A DNA stretch of 64,000 bases, taken from assembly GCA_012520505.1 (NCBI GenBank), contig JAAYOC010000021.1, forward strand, positions 143,218-207,217, written 5' to 3'. The stretch is from Oscillospiraceae bacterium. GTDB lineage: Bacteria; Bacillota; Clostridia; Oscillospirales; Acutalibacteraceae. Shown here in pieces: positions 47,522 through 56,486 of this stretch. The position numbers and the translations under genes were made by a program. Under the pieces are notes generated by a model. That model was given only the letters and a program-made list of their open reading frames with translations. It was not told the DNA's origin and searched no databases. Positions within the stretch are counted from its first letter, which is position 1; every line of letters starts with the position of its first letter.

Positions 47522-49006
47522 ATGAGGAAGTTTACCACTGAAGAAATTGCAAAGGCTACAAATGGTAAAACAACCGGCCATGCAGATATAACTTCTATCG
47601 TTATTGATGACCGAGAGGTTATCGAGAACAGTCTTTTTATTGCTATAAAAGGTGAACGCCTCGATGGTCATTCCTTTGTAAAATCAGCTGTGAAAGCTGG
47701 CGCAGTTGCTGTAATGGTTCACAAAGATATTGAAGATTGTAAAGTTCCTGTGATTCGTGTTGAAGATACAACAAAAGCATTTTTAGATATCGCTTGTTAC
47801 TATAGAAATAGTTTTGACATTCCTCTTGTAGCACTTACAGGAAGTGTTGGCAAAACAACTACAAAAGAGATGATTTGGTGTGTGCTGAATGCAAAGTATA
47901 ACACACATAAAACAAAAGGAAATCTCAACAATGAAATAGGACTTCCAAAGGTTTTATTATCTATGGAAGAAACTCATACTGCAGCTGTCATTGAGATGGG
48001 AATGAATCATAAGGGGGAAATCTCAACACTTTCAAAAACGGCTTTACCTAATATGGCGGTTATTACAAATATAGGTGTTTCGCATATAGAAAACCTTGGA
48101 AGCAGGGAAGAAATTCTTTCTGCAAAACTTGAAATTTTAGATGGTTTAAAGACCGGTTCAACAGTATTTTTGAATGCTGATGATGATATGCTTAACATGG
48201 TGATTTCGGGTAAAGTTGAAAAGATTGAATGTAATAATGGTCAGACTAAAAATCAAAAACTAGATGGTTTACAGTTTGATAACGGCTTACAGTTTAACAA
48301 TGGCTTACAGTTTGACAAGTCGAAACTTAATAATTTCAAAATTAAAACTTTTGGAATAAAAAATGAGGCAGATGTTACTGCCACCGATATTGAATACCTT
48401 GATGAAAGTACAAAATTTATCGTAAATGTAAATGCAAAAGAAAAATTTGAAGTTGAAATTCCAACTACAGGAGAACATAATGTTTTAAATGCTTTAGCTG
48501 CAATTTCAGTAGGTCTCAGACTTGACATTGACACAAAGGATATTACGAAAGCACTTCTAAATTATTCTCCGGCAGAGATGCGCGAAAGTATAGAAAAAAT
48601 AGGCGATATTACCTTAATCAAAGATTGTTATAATGCGAGTCCCGATTCAGTTAAAGCCCTTTCAAACACATTGAAAATTAAGGGCAGGGATGGACAAAGG
48701 AAAATTGCAGTAATTGCAGATATGTTAGAACTCGGAGAGTATTCTGAAAAGGCTCATCGAGACGCAGGTGTCTATATTGCACAGGCAAAAGTGGATATTC
48801 TTTTCACATATGGGAAACTTTCAAAGTTCACAGCAGATTCCGCCAGAAAAAATGGGGTAGAGCAAGTTTTTGAATTTAACGATAAAGAAAAACTTGCGGA
48901 TGAACTTCTTAAAGTATTACACCCCGGCGATGTAGTTGCTTTCAAGGGAAGTCGTGGAATGAAACTGGAAGATGTAATAGATGTAGTAATTCGGGGGATT
49001 GAATAA
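47522..49006 (+). CDS. murF: UDP-N-acetylmuramoyl-tripeptide--D-alanyl-D-alanine ligase
   Basis: MRKFTTEEIAKATNG, VALTGSVGKTTTKEMIW, TKGNLNNEIGLP, KDCYNASPDSVKALSNTL, VIADMLELGEYSEKAHRD. Confidence 0.94.
   Translation: MRKFTTEEIAKATNGKTTGHADITSIVIDDREVIENSLFIAIKGERLDGHSFVKSAVKAGAVAVMVHKDIEDCKVPVIRVEDTTKAFLDIACYYRNSFDIPLVALTGSVGKTTTKEMIWCVLNAKYNTHKTKGNLNNEIGLPKVLLSMEETHTAAVIEMGMNHKGEISTLSKTALPNMAVITNIGVSHIENLGSREEILSAKLEILDGLKTGSTVFLNADDDMLNMVISGKVEKIECNNGQTKNQKLDGLQFDNGLQFNNGLQFDKSKLNNFKIKTFGIKNEADVTATDIEYLDESTKFIVNVNAKEKFEVEIPTTGEHNVLNALAAISVGLRLDIDTKDITKALLNYSPAEMRESIEKIGDITLIKDCYNASPDSVKALSNTLKIKGRDGQRKIAVIADMLELGEYSEKAHRDAGVYIAQAKVDILFTYGKLSKFTADSARKNGVEQVFEFNDKEKLADELLKVLHPGDVVAFKGSRGMKLEDVIDVVIRGIE
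48266..48319 (+). repeat. In-frame 18-bp x 3 repeat inside murF (GLQFDN/GLQFNN/GLQFDK)
   Basis: ggtttacagtttgataac, ggcttacagtttaacaat, ggcttacagtttgacaag. Confidence 0.92.
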
Positions 49007-50076
49007 TGAATGTATTTTTAGCAATGCTACTGGCACTCTTAATTAGTTTTGTTTTATCAGCAGTGCTTGGAATTAGAATAGTACCTTGGCTACATAAGTT
49101 AAAGTTTGGGCAGACCATTTTAGATATTGGTCCAAATTGGCATAAGGCAAAACAGGGAACCCCTACAATGGGTGGCTTCATGTTTATTATCTCAACAATA
49201 GTTACATTCATTCTTTTAGTTGTTGTAGATTACTTTATGGGCGGTGACCTTATTGCAGGTGCACTTCCTTCAGCTGTTGCCGGTGCAACAAAAGTAAAGA
49301 TTTATTCAGCACTTATGCTTGGTATTGGTTTTGGTTTTATTGGATTTTGTGATGATTATATTAAAGTCGTTAAAAAGCAAAACGAAGGTCTTACTATAAT
49401 GCAAAAAACTATGGCTCAACTGGCTTTATCAATAGCTTATGTTGCTACAATGTGCCTTTCAGGCGAACAATATATGTATCTTCCATTTGTAGATAATGCC
49501 GTTACCTATGGGCATCCAATTGTTTTTGCTATTGTTGCAATTGTCGTTATTTATTCAACTGTAAATGCAGTTAACTTTACAGATGGCATTGATGGCCTTT
49601 GCGCCTCGGTAACAGCTACCGCTGCCTTCTCCTTTGCAATTATTGCAGCACTTATGAAGGTGACCGGTGCATGTCTTCTTTCATGCGTGCTTGCAGGTGC
49701 TTGCGCAGGATACCTTATTTGGAATTGGCATCCGGCTAAATGTTTTATGGGAGACACCGGTTCTATGTTCCTCGGCGGAATTATTGCAGGTTTAGCATTT
49801 GCAATAGAATCGCCACTACTATTGTTACTTGTAGGCATAATTTATGTTATTGAAGGTCTTTCAGATGTGATTCAAATTGTTTATTTTAAGATTACCAGAA
49901 GAATTGCACGTCGTAAAGATCCGAAAGCTACAGGAAAAAGACTGTTCAAAATGGCTCCTATTCACCATCATTTTGAAAAAGTTGGTTGGTCGGAAGAGAA
50001 AATAGTAATTGTTTTCTCAATTATAAATTTAATTGGAGGACTACTTGCTTGTCTCCTTGTGTATAAGGGAATTTAA
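49006..50076 (+). CDS. mraY: Phospho-N-acetylmuramoyl-pentapeptide transferase
   Basis: KQGTPTMGGFMFI, FIGFCDDYIKV, NAVNFTDGIDGLCASVTATAAFSF, MGDTGSMFLGG, PIHHHFEKVGWSE. Confidence 0.97.
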   Translation: MNVFLAMLLALLISFVLSAVLGIRIVPWLHKLKFGQTILDIGPNWHKAKQGTPTMGGFMFIISTIVTFILLVVVDYFMGGDLIAGALPSAVAGATKVKIYSALMLGIGFGFIGFCDDYIKVVKKQNEGLTIMQKTMAQLALSIAYVATMCLSGEQYMYLPFVDNAVTYGHPIVFAIVAIVVIYSTVNAVNFTDGIDGLCASVTATAAFSFAIIAALMKVTGACLLSCVLAGACAGYLIWNWHPAKCFMGDTGSMFLGGIIAGLAFAIESPLLLLLVGIIYVIEGLSDVIQIVYFKITRRIARRKDPKATGKRLFKMAPIHHHFEKVGWSEEKIVIVFSIINLIGGLLACLLVYKGI

Positions 50077-50093
50077 GGATTAGGAAACCAAAG

Positions 50094-51311
50094 ATGGCTG
50101 AGAAAAGAAGGAAAAATTCATTTTTATTTGCAGAGGGCGGATTTGATATTCCGTTCCTTCTGATAGTTTTAGCTCTACTAACAATAGGGCTTATAATGGT
50201 TTTCTCATCCAGTTACACATATTGCTATTACAACAAGGGAGACAGTCTTCATTACTTAAAAAGACAACTTGCTTTTGCTGTCGTCGGAGTTATAGTAATG
50301 TTACTTGCTTCAAGACTGAATTATAAGATTTTCAAGGTGTTTGCAAAGCCGGTTTTATCAGTTTCGTTTATTTTATTGGTAGTTGTACTTTTAGTTGAAC
50401 CACCGGCAGGGTATGAAAATTTCCACAGATGGTTATCGGTTGGACCTATTAATTTGCAACCTTCGGAAGTTGCAAAATTTGCTATCATACTTTTCTTTGC
50501 GCATCATATGAGCGAACATTATAGAGCTATTAATTCAGACCAGCTTTCAAATGCATCTTTCGCTCAGGGATTTAACCAAAATCCAGGTGGCATAAAAATA
50601 TATGAGAGACATGTTTGTTTAGCACTTTATATTGCAATTTTAGGTGCAACCTGTTTTCTCGTTTATTTGGAAAATCACGTTTCAGGAACACTTCTCATTG
50701 CGGCTCTTGGCGTTATGATGTTGTGGCTTGCAGGCTACGATTATAAGGCCTTTGTTATTTTTGGCATAATTGGAATAGTTCTTGTTTTACTTGTTGTTAC
50801 CAAGCCGGATATTTTACCTGAACATGCTCAACCTCGTATTTCCGCTTGGCTTAATAAAGATTTTGATCCAAGGGGAGCTCGTTGGCAAACTAATAATGCC
50901 CTTTATGCAATTGGTTCCGGTGGAATTTTTGGTGTAGGACTCGGTAATTCGCAGCAAAAACAACTTTATGTTTCAGAACCTCAAAATGACTTTATTTTTT
51001 CAATTTTATGTGAAGAACTTGGTCTTATAGGTGCTTTTGCTATCATTGGACTATTTATAGCTCTCGTGTATAGAGGTTTCTTAATTGGGATTAGGTCAAG
51101 AGATAAATTTGCAGCATTACTTGCTATGGGACTTTCTTTCCAAGTTGGTCTCCAGGCGGCACTCAATATATGTGTTGTTACAGATATTCTTCCAAACACC
51201 GGTATAAGTCTTCCGTTTTTTAGTTATGGCGGTACAGCACTGCTGATGCTTTTGGGTGAGATGGGAATTGTTCTTGCCATCTCAAGGAATGCTAAAATTA
51301 AAAAAGTTTAA
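50094..51311 (+). CDS. ftsW: SEDS glycosyltransferase FtsW
   Basis: IMVFSSSYTYCYYNKGDSLHYLKRQL; LQPSEVAKFAIILFFAHHMS; GLGNSQQKQLYVSEPQNDFIFSILCEELGLIGA; GISLPFFSYGGTALLMLLGEMGIVLAIS. Confidence 0.95.
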   Translation: MAEKRRKNSFLFAEGGFDIPFLLIVLALLTIGLIMVFSSSYTYCYYNKGDSLHYLKRQLAFAVVGVIVMLLASRLNYKIFKVFAKPVLSVSFILLVVVLLVEPPAGYENFHRWLSVGPINLQPSEVAKFAIILFFAHHMSEHYRAINSDQLSNASFAQGFNQNPGGIKIYERHVCLALYIAILGATCFLVYLENHVSGTLLIAALGVMMLWLAGYDYKAFVIFGIIGIVLVLLVVTKPDILPEHAQPRISAWLNKDFDPRGARWQTNNALYAIGSGGIFGVGLGNSQQKQLYVSEPQNDFIFSILCEELGLIGAFAIIGLFIALVYRGFLIGIRSRDKFAALLAMGLSFQVGLQAALNICVVTDILPNTGISLPFFSYGGTALLMLLGEMGIVLAISRNAKIKKV

Positions 51312-51368
51312 AATAAAAAAGCTTAAATCGCACAAAAAGCTAAATCGTAAAAACAAAGGAAATTAATT

Positions 51369-52484
51369 ATGAAAATTTTGTTTGCAACCGGTGGAACAGG
51401 CGGCCATGTTAATCCGGCTTTGGCTGTTGCTAATCGCATAAGAACTCAAATGGATGCTGACATTCTTTTTGTCGGCACACCAAATCATATTGAGGCTCGT
51501 CTTGTACCAAATGCAGGCTTTGATTTTAAAACAATAGAAATATCCGGTTTTAACAGAACCTTTTCATCAAAGGCTATAAAACATAACCTTGGAACAATAA
51601 AAAGAATGTTTAAATCTTCAAGAGATTCAAGGAAAATCATTGAAGAATTTGGTCCGGATGTAGTGGTAGGTTTTGGTGGGTATGTAAGTGGACCGGTACT
51701 TCGAACTGCACATAAAGTGGGTATTCCTATTGCAATCCATGAGCAAAATGCTTTTCCGGGTGTGACAAATAAAGCTCTTGCAAAAGTTGCAGATCTTGTA
51801 ATGCTTACATCTGAAGATGCAATAAATCGTATAAAATGTAAAAATGAACCGGTTCTTACCGGACTTCCGGTAAGAGATGAACTTATAAATGCGAACAGGG
51901 TAGATGCACGAAAAAAACTTGACATACCGGATGGTATACCTCTTGTTTTATCTATGGGTGGAAGTCTAGGTGCGAAAAAAATTAATGAAGCAATATGTGG
52001 GCTTATAGTCAATAAAAAAGATGATCGTGATTGCATGTTCATTCATGCTACAGGTAAAAATGGACTTTGGGTTTTAGATAGACTTCGTGAACTTGGAGTT
52101 GATCTAGACAACAGAGATGATATTCGTATTCGCGAATATATAGATGATATGGAAGTCTGTATGCCGGCAGCAGATATTGTTATTTGTCGTTGTGGAGCAT
52201 CTTCACTTTATGAAATACGAGCTCTTGGTAAAGCATCAATTCTAATTCCATCGCCTAATGTGGCTGAGAATCACCAATATTTCAATGGTCTCGAACTTCA
52301 AAATAATGGTGCCGCTATTTTATTTGAAGAAAAAGATTTAACGGCTGATTTGCTTACAGAAAAGGTTAATGAGTTAATCCAAAACCCTCAAATGATTGAG
52401 AAGCTTGAAAAGAATGCTAAAGCAATGACAATTCCAAATGCAACTGACCTTATTGTTGAGCATATTTTAAAACTTGTGAAATAA
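51369..52484 (+). CDS. murG: UDP-N-acetylglucosamine--N-acetylmuramyl-(pentapeptide) pyrophosphoryl-undecaprenol GlcNAc transferase
   Basis: ATGGTGGHVNPALAVAN, VGFGGYVSGPVLRTAHKVGIPIAIHEQNAFPGVTNK, MGGSLGAKKINEA, CRCGASSLYEI. Confidence 0.97.
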   Translation: MKILFATGGTGGHVNPALAVANRIRTQMDADILFVGTPNHIEARLVPNAGFDFKTIEISGFNRTFSSKAIKHNLGTIKRMFKSSRDSRKIIEEFGPDVVVGFGGYVSGPVLRTAHKVGIPIAIHEQNAFPGVTNKALAKVADLVMLTSEDAINRIKCKNEPVLTGLPVRDELINANRVDARKKLDIPDGIPLVLSMGGSLGAKKINEAICGLIVNKKDDRDCMFIHATGKNGLWVLDRLRELGVDLDNRDDIRIREYIDDMEVCMPAADIVICRCGASSLYEIRALGKASILIPSPNVAENHQYFNGLELQNNGAAILFEEKDLTADLLTEKVNELIQNPQMIEKLEKNAKAMTIPNATDLIVEHILKLVK

Positions 52485-52515
52485 AAAATTTGACACAAAA
52501 TAAGAGGAAATATAA

Positions 52516-53454
52516 ATGCAAAGACAAGCAGAAATGCAACATCAAAAATCTCGTGAAGAACTTAGACGAGAACATAGAACTAAAAGACAAAAACAACAAC
52601 GAAGAAGACGTCGAATATTTTATTCAGTATGTATATTCATTTTCTTAGTTGTTGGTGTTGTTTTGTCTCTTACTGTGTTTTTTAATATCACGAAAATAAA
52701 AGTGTCAACAAAAAGCATTTATCCTAATGAGGATATAATTGCTGCTTCGGGAGTTGAAATTGGTGATAATTTATTTTTACTAAAACGCTCAAAGGTGAAG
52801 CAAAATATAACAGAAAAATTGCCGTTTATAGGTTCAGTATCCCTTAAAAACAAATTACCGGATGAGCTAATAATTAGTGTCGAAGAAACCGGAATTGTTG
52901 CTGCAGTTGAATCAGAAGGGATATTTGTTTTTCTTGATGAAACCGGAAAGGTTTTGTGTAAAGCTTCTGGTTTTGAAGATATATATAAAGCTTGTGAAAA
53001 GACAGAAATTGAAATGCAAAGAAAGTATGTTCTTGCAGTTGAGAAGATAATTGTTCTCAAAGGTCTTGAGGTGTCAGAAAGTTCTCCGGGAAGAACTCTT
53101 CAAGTAAAGGATCAAGATGCTTTTGACCTTTATGTTAAGATTATGAAAGAGTTTAAGAAAAATAAAATAAAAGGAATTACCGAAATAGACCTTACAGATG
53201 TTTTTAATGTGAATTTAGTCTACCAGGATAGAATTAAAATTCAGGTAGGTTCAATAACAAATCTTGCAAAAAAGATGTCTCTTGCAGCTAAAGTTATTGA
53301 AACTCAAGATGATATTAGTCCATATCAGGAAGGCACAATTAATTTGACAGTTGATAAAAAGGCTTACTTCACTCCAAAACAGGAAGACCCTACATCGCCT
53401 CCGTCAGAAGAGGACATAGAAGGTGTGACTGAAAGCAATGTTAAACCTGAATAA
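52516..53454 (+). CDS. ftsQ: Cell division protein FtsQ/DivIB (POTRA)
   Basis: Basic N-term, single TM, FNITKIKVSTKSIYPNEDIIAASGVEIGDNLFLLKRSKVKQNITEKLPFIGSVSLKNKLPDELIISVEE. Confidence 0.9.
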   Translation: MQRQAEMQHQKSREELRREHRTKRQKQQRRRRRIFYSVCIFIFLVVGVVLSLTVFFNITKIKVSTKSIYPNEDIIAASGVEIGDNLFLLKRSKVKQNITEKLPFIGSVSLKNKLPDELIISVEETGIVAAVESEGIFVFLDETGKVLCKASGFEDIYKACEKTEIEMQRKYVLAVEKIIVLKGLEVSESSPGRTLQVKDQDAFDLYVKIMKEFKKNKIKGITEIDLTDVFNVNLVYQDRIKIQVGSITNLAKKMSLAAKVIETQDDISPYQEGTINLTVDKKAYFTPKQEDPTSPPSEEDIEGVTESNVKPE

Positions 53455-53638
53455 AAAATGATGAATAACGATAAAAAAACAATGACAAATTTATAACAAA
53501 TAAACGACAGGCAAAATTGACAGTAAAAAGGTATCTATATTAATACTTAATAACTATCATTGAATTTTGTTCGCTATCATGCTAATATAAATTAGTGTTT
53601 AATGAAATTTGGAATATTCTGTTTAGGGGGATACCAAT

Positions 53639-54802
53639 ATGGGATTTGAAATGGCGGCTGATTTTGAGAGCATCGTCCAGATAAAAGTAATTGGTGTAGG
53701 TGGCGGCGGAGGAAATGCTGTTAACCGAATGATTAGATCTGATATTAAAGACGTTGAGTTTATTGCTATAAACACAGATAAGCATGTTCTAATGCATTCA
53801 CAAGCTACACATAAAATACAGATAGGTGAAAAAACTACCAAAGGTCAAGGTGCCGGCGCTCGTCCGGATATTGGACAGAAGGCAGCAGAAGAAAGTAGAG
53901 ATATAATTACTGATGCCCTTAAAGGCACCGACATGGTATTCATAACTGCCGGTATGGGCGGTGGCACAGGTACCGGTGCTGCTCCTATTATTGCAGCAAT
54001 CGCAAAAGAATTAGGAGTCCTAACCATCGGTATTGTTACAAAGCCATTTAGTTTTGAAGGCAAACACCGTATGGAACAGGCTGAAGAAGGAATTAAGGAA
54101 CTTTCTAAAAACGTAGACAGCCTTATTGTTATTCCTAACGAAAGACTTAAGCTTTTATCAGATGGTAATATAACACTTGCAAATGCTTTCGACGCGGCTG
54201 ATGATATTTTAAGACAAGGTGTAAAGAGCGTCTCAGAACTTATTAAGAGTGCGGAATTTATTAATCTTGACTTCGCTGACGTTTCAGCAATCATGAGAGA
54301 TGCTGGTCATGCTCATATGGGTATTGGTTCTGCAACAGGTAAGGATAAGCCGGAAATTGCTGCTAATACTGCAATTTCAAGTCCACTTCTCGAAACAACA
54401 ATCGATGGAGCTCATGGTGTAATTATTAACTTTACAACTTCTACAGATATTACTCTTGAAGAAGTAGATCAGGCTGCAAAGATTATTTCTGATGCTGCTC
54501 ATCCGGATGCAAATGTAATTTTCGGTGTTGCTTTTGATGACACTCTTAATGATGAAATGATAATCACTGTTATTGCTACCGGGTTTGCCGGTGCTGATGG
54601 TTTTAATCTTAAAAAGAAGGCATCTGAAACTGAAGAAGGTGAAGATGAGACTTTAGTTGATATTATTAGTAACTCAGCTGATACTGAAGATTTCATGGGC
54701 TTTGAAAGTGAAGAAGATGACCAGGTACTTGCCGGTGCTTCATTCGGAATGGATGATAATTATTTTGACGCGATTGATGATATTTTCTCATCAAGAAACT
54801 AA
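53639..54802 (+). CDS. ftsZ: Cell division protein FtsZ
   Basis: [40 protein letters not shown] tubulin signature. Confidence 0.98.
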   Translation: MGFEMAADFESIVQIKVIGVGGGGGNAVNRMIRSDIKDVEFIAINTDKHVLMHSQATHKIQIGEKTTKGQGAGARPDIGQKAAEESRDIITDALKGTDMVFITAGMGGGTGTGAAPIIAAIAKELGVLTIGIVTKPFSFEGKHRMEQAEEGIKELSKNVDSLIVIPNERLKLLSDGNITLANAFDAADDILRQGVKSVSELIKSAEFINLDFADVSAIMRDAGHAHMGIGSATGKDKPEIAANTAISSPLLETTIDGAHGVIINFTTSTDITLEEVDQAAKIISDAAHPDANVIFGVAFDDTLNDEMIITVIATGFAGADGFNLKKKASETEEGEDETLVDIISNSADTEDFMGFESEEDDQVLAGASFGMDDNYFDAIDDIFSSRN

Positions 54803-54876
54803 TATAAATTTGTATTGCGTTTTCTAATGTGCTGTGTTAGAATGCTCTAGTAATTAATCGACGCGAGGTGAAAAAA

Positions 54877-55086
54877 GTGAAAGATGGAATACATCCAAGT
54901 TATGCACCTGTTACTGTTAGGTGTGCATGTGGAAATGTAATAGAGACTGCTTCTACGAAGGAGACTTTTCGTGTAGATATTTGCTCAAACTGTCACCCAT
55001 TCTTTACTGGTAAACAGAAGCTTGTAGACACAGGCGGACGTGTCGACAGATTTAACAAACGTTTTGAAAAGGCACAGCAGAAGTAA
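54877..55086 (+). CDS. rpmE: 50S ribosomal protein L31 (zinc-ligand form)
   Basis: [59 protein letters not shown]. Confidence 0.96.
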   Translation: MKDGIHPSYAPVTVRCACGNVIETASTKETFRVDICSNCHPFFTGKQKLVDTGGRVDRFNKRFEKAQQK

Positions 55087-55095
55087 TAAGAAACT

Positions 55096-55126
55096 AAAAG
55101 CGGTACAATTTTTGTACCGCTTTTTT
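55096..55126 (+). terminator. Rho-independent terminator
   Basis: aaaagcggtacaatttttgtaccgctttttt. Confidence 0.9.
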
Positions 55127-55141
55127 AATGGTAGGTGAAGT

Positions 55142-55798
55142 ATGGATTATTTGACAATAGAAAATGAAGCAATTGCTCAGTTTGAAGTTAAAAACTCAAA
55201 GTTTATAGGTTACATTAAACCTGTAACTACTAATGAAGAAGCGACTGCTTTCATAAATGAAATAAAACAAAAACACTGGGATGCCAGACATAATGTTTAT
55301 GCCTATTCATTAAAAGAGGATCAAATAAAAAGATATTCAGATGATGGTGAACCTTCCGGAACTGCCGGTTTACCTGTACTTGATATATTAAATAAAGAAG
55401 AAGTATGTGATTGTGTCGTAGTAGTAACTCGTTATTTTGGCGGTACTCTACTTGGAACAGGTGGTCTTGTTCGTGCTTATTCAAAAGCTGCTTCACTTGC
55501 ACTTAAAAAAGCCGGCATCATAAAAATGTCGCTTCACTTAATTTGTGAAACGACACTCGACTACAATCTTTATGGTAAATTTCAACCTCTTGTAATAGAA
55601 CAGGGTGGACAGATTACAGATACTGGTTTTGCAGAAGATGTAAAATTAACTTTCCAAATTCCTAAAGCTAGTATAAACACCTTCAATAAAGCATTTCAAG
55701 ACTTAAGTTGTGGAAACGGGAATTATACAATTATTGAAGAACAATACAGGAAAACAACAATGAAAAATGAAGAAACAGCTAAAAAAGAAGAGCTGTAA
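55142..55798 (+). CDS. YigZ/IMPACT (UPF0029) family protein
   Basis: KNSKFIGYIKPV, HWDARHNVYAYSL, RYSDDGEPSGTAGLPVLDIL, VVVTRYFGGTLLGTGGLVRAYSKAA. Confidence 0.94.
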   Translation: MDYLTIENEAIAQFEVKNSKFIGYIKPVTTNEEATAFINEIKQKHWDARHNVYAYSLKEDQIKRYSDDGEPSGTAGLPVLDILNKEEVCDCVVVVTRYFGGTLLGTGGLVRAYSKAASLALKKAGIIKMSLHLICETTLDYNLYGKFQPLVIEQGGQITDTGFAEDVKLTFQIPKASINTFNKAFQDLSCGNGNYTIIEEQYRKTTMKNEETAKKEEL

Positions 55799-55831
55799 AG
55801 CAAATATACTTTACAGCTCGCTTATGAATAT

Positions 55832-55859
55832 AAAAAGACCTCCAAATGAGGTCTTTTTT
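55832..55859. terminator. Rho-independent terminator (convergent genes)
   Basis: aaaaagacctccaaatgaggtctttttt. Confidence 0.88.
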
Positions 55860-55867
55860 GTTTTAAT

Positions 55868-56164
55868 TTAATTGTTTTTTAGTGCGCGTTCAAGCCAGAT
55901 AGACCCGAGATCCATTGCTGGATAAAGTCCGTTCTTTTCTCCGGTATTGATAATGCGTTCTACTGGATTAATAGTCGGGTCTGTTGCAATTAGCTGAACT
56001 GAAACTTTATCAGCTATTTCCATTTTACCTTCTTTTTTTGTACTTTTTATATTTAGCATTACAACAAACGGGTCGTACATATTTCCGTAGTAGAGTGTAT
56101 TACCATTGCGAACTAAAGGCAAACCTTTGTAAGTAAGGAATTTTTTTCCTTTAGCTTTAGCCAC
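55868..56164 (-). CDS. Conserved hypothetical protein
   Basis: 98 aa, 2 nt downstream of ireB-like gene. Confidence 0.65.
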   Translation of the reverse strand: MAKAKGKKFLTYKGLPLVRNGNTLYYGNMYDPFVVMLNIKSTKKEGKMEIADKVSVQLIATDPTINPVERIINTGEKNGLYPAMDLGSIWLERALKNN

Positions 56165-56166
56165 AA

Positions 56167-56418
56167 TTACTCTCCTTTCAAGAACTCACTAACAAGGGTT
56201 TGTAGGAGTTCGTCTCTATCAATTCGTCTGATAAGACTACGAGCATTGTTGTGGGTGGTTATATATGTAGGATCTTCAGAGAGAAGATAACCAACTATTT
56301 GACTGATAGGATTATAACCTTTTTCTTGTAACGCACCATAAACTTCACCGAGAATTTCTTTCATCTCAGCATCCGGGCTTTCATTTACTGGTGTAAATTG
56401 TATGGTCTTATCTGTCAC
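56167..56418 (-). CDS. IreB family regulatory phosphoprotein (UPF0297)
   Basis: KTIQFTPVNESPDAEMKEILGEVYGALQEKGYNPISQIVGYLLSEDPTYITTHNNARSLIRRIDRDELL; GTG start after ggaggtgg. Confidence 0.93.
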   Translation of the reverse strand: MTDKTIQFTPVNESPDAEMKEILGEVYGALQEKGYNPISQIVGYLLSEDPTYITTHNNARSLIRRIDRDELLQTLVSEFLKGE

Positions 56419-56486
56419 AGGTGTCCACCTCCACAAATTTATCAAAGAACATTATAACCTATTTTATGTAATAAAACAACGGTGAA

